Source: Parachlamydiaceae bacterium (GTDB lineage: Bacteria; Chlamydiota; Chlamydiia; Chlamydiales; Parachlamydiaceae). From it: 7,221 bases of DNA. The DNA lies in the NCBI GenBank assembly GCA_003164155.1, contig PLSG01000523.1:1-7221 (forward strand). The letters are read 5' to 3'. The translations under genes and the position numbers were made by a program. This document shows positions 6,419 through 7,221 of the stretch, piece by piece (the first letter of the stretch is position 1; every line of letters begins with the position of its first letter). The notes under the pieces were generated by a model. It was given only the letters and a program-made list of their open reading frames with translations, was not told the origin of the DNA and searched no databases.

Positions 6419-7060
6419 ATGCTAGATTTGGATTTAAGTCCATTAACTCCGATAAGTTTTTTTGCTTTAAGTTTAGATTGTCGATATGTTTCCCCGAAAG
6501 CTCAACTAGACCTGCCGGATTATTGCCGCCTGCCTAGCACTGCCGCCTTATGCGGCGAAGAGCCGTTTGCTGAAGTTTCCCTGGGCTGGAATGCTGAAGG
6601 GCTCAGTTGCCAGGTTAAAGCCCTCACGGAGGTCGTGCATGCCTATTTTCCCGAAATTCAAAGAGGCGATAGCGTAGAACTTTTTTTTGATACGCGCGAT
6701 GTGAAAACGTCTGGATGGAATACGCGCTTCTGCCATCATTTCTTTTTCCTGCCCAAAGAGGTCGAGGGAACCGTGGCTGGCGAACGCACCGCTTTTCGCA
6801 CCGAAGACCGGCATGAGTTGTGCACTGCTGCAGCCCTTAAAACCCGCACGGTCATCGGAAAAAATGGATACACCATACATGTCTTTATTCCAGCGACCTG
6901 TCTGCATGGCTTCGATCCCGAACAATTTGGCAGATTGGGCTTTGCCTATCGCATCAACCGCTGTTCGGGGCGCTCTCAGCATTTTTCCGCAGTTACGCGC
7001 GACTATCAAGTCGAACAGCAGCCTTCCCTGTGGAGCAGCATGCTGCTGGCCAAAGGATGA
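6419..7060 (+). CDS. Conserved-type hypothetical protein with a CBM9-like beta-sandwich pattern
   Basis: The protein has 213 residues, with no signal peptide or membrane segment evident. The order of segments resembles carbohydrate-binding family 9-like (DOMON-like) sandwiches: a strand with F-A-E-V-S-L-G-W-N-A-E-G-L (50-62), the typical GDSVELFFDTR turn (83-93), a strand RFCHHFFFLP (103-112), the amphipathic GYTIHVFIPATCL (150-162) that matches the E-x-x-I-P edge strand, and LGFAYRINR (173-181). Such domains bind sugars or haem in secreted proteins, but here there is no export signal, so the ligand is unknown. The ATG at 6419 has only a weak ribosome site; no better in-frame start is obvious. 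It is followed at 28 bp by another gene on the same strand, probably co-transcribed. The reading frame is sure; the fold call is moderate. Confidence 0.78.
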   Translation: MLDLDLSPLTPISFFALSLDCRYVSPKAQLDLPDYCRLPSTAALCGEEPFAEVSLGWNAEGLSCQVKALTEVVHAYFPEIQRGDSVELFFDTRDVKTSGWNTRFCHHFFFLPKEVEGTVAGERTAFRTEDRHELCTAAALKTRTVIGKNGYTIHVFIPATCLHGFDPEQFGRLGFAYRINRCSGRSQHFSAVTRDYQVEQQPSLWSSMLLAKG

Positions 7061-7088
7061 AGGTTGCTCCGTCCATTTAAGAGGGGTT

Positions 7089-7221
7089 ATGGTTCTGGGC
7101 TATTCACTATACAGCACGCCTTCAGAGTGCGGAATTTTACTTAGTTTATCTAGGGCAACGCCTTTGCCTACCCATATCTTTGCATTCACCCCCGAACGAG
7201 GCAGTTGCAAAAGTCCAAAAA
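7089..7221 (+). CDS. N-terminal fragment (44 residues), possibly DNA repair protein RecO
   Basis: The frame is open from an ATG at 7089 to the window edge, with AAGAGG (7079-7084) 4 bases upstream as ribosome site. It starts 28 bp after the preceding stop, suggesting one operon. The visible residues contain G-I-L-L-S-L-S-R (15-22) and H-I-F-A-F-T-P-E-R-G (29-38), which recall the first strands of the RecO OB-fold (G-I-V-L-x-x-R, then L-V-x-x-F-T-x-x-x-G). With so few residues this is a tentative identification. The C-terminal part is outside the window. Confidence 0.5.
   Translation, partial: MVLGYSLYSTPSECGILLSLSRATPLPTHIFAFTPERGSCKSPK

Noticed and set aside
6548..7009. 153-residue minus-strand reading frame
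   Set aside because: It is antisense to the CBM9-like gene, whose strand pattern and motif order look genuine.

Overview
The window looks like a chromosomal segment of a Gram-negative bacterium of moderate GC content, most plausibly an environmental (amoeba-associated type) member of the Chlamydiota. This rests on recognition by eye of a few protein traits: the N-terminal anchor of the large SurA/PpiD-like protein, the lipoate/octanoate-transfer protein beside it, and a membrane-plus-coiled-coil protein built like chlamydial inclusion-membrane proteins. No search was run, so the assignment is an inference.

Layout. Positions 1-1300 (minus strand) hold the first 433 codons of a large gene that runs off the left edge. 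It encodes four hydrophobic segments followed by a long coiled coil built from tandem 32- and 53-residue repeats. A 103-bp divergent gap separates it from a plus-strand LplA/LipM-family gene (1404-2147). That gene ends inside a long hairpin element (2135-2279; 52-bp arms, 49/52 matched). A gap of about 360 bp follows, then a plus-strand periplasmic SurA/PpiD-like foldase candidate, best started at 2543 (to 5017).

Positions 5018-5221 separate this gene from a convergent minus-strand gene and contain a GC-rich array of small hairpins, with one 14-bp motif present twice. The minus-strand gene (5222-6361) encodes an unrecognised hydrophilic, coiled-coil-rich, Ser/Thr-rich protein with pentapeptide repeats. 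Across a 57-bp divergent gap lies a plus-strand gene (6419-7060) for a protein resembling a CBM9-like beta-sandwich. It is followed 28 bp later by the start of another gene (from 7089, open to the right edge) whose first 44 residues weakly resemble RecO.

The genes do not form one obvious pathway. The lipoate-family enzyme serves cofactor attachment to 2-oxoacid dehydrogenase or glycine-cleavage subunits. The SurA/PpiD-like protein probably acts in envelope protein folding. The two coiled-coil proteins are candidates for lineage-specific host-interaction or structural proteins. The most unusual content is the internal repeat architecture of the first gene and the two repeat-type intergenic elements, one of which supplies the final codons and stop of the lipoate-family gene. 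I saw no tRNA, rRNA, CRISPR array or transposase gene.
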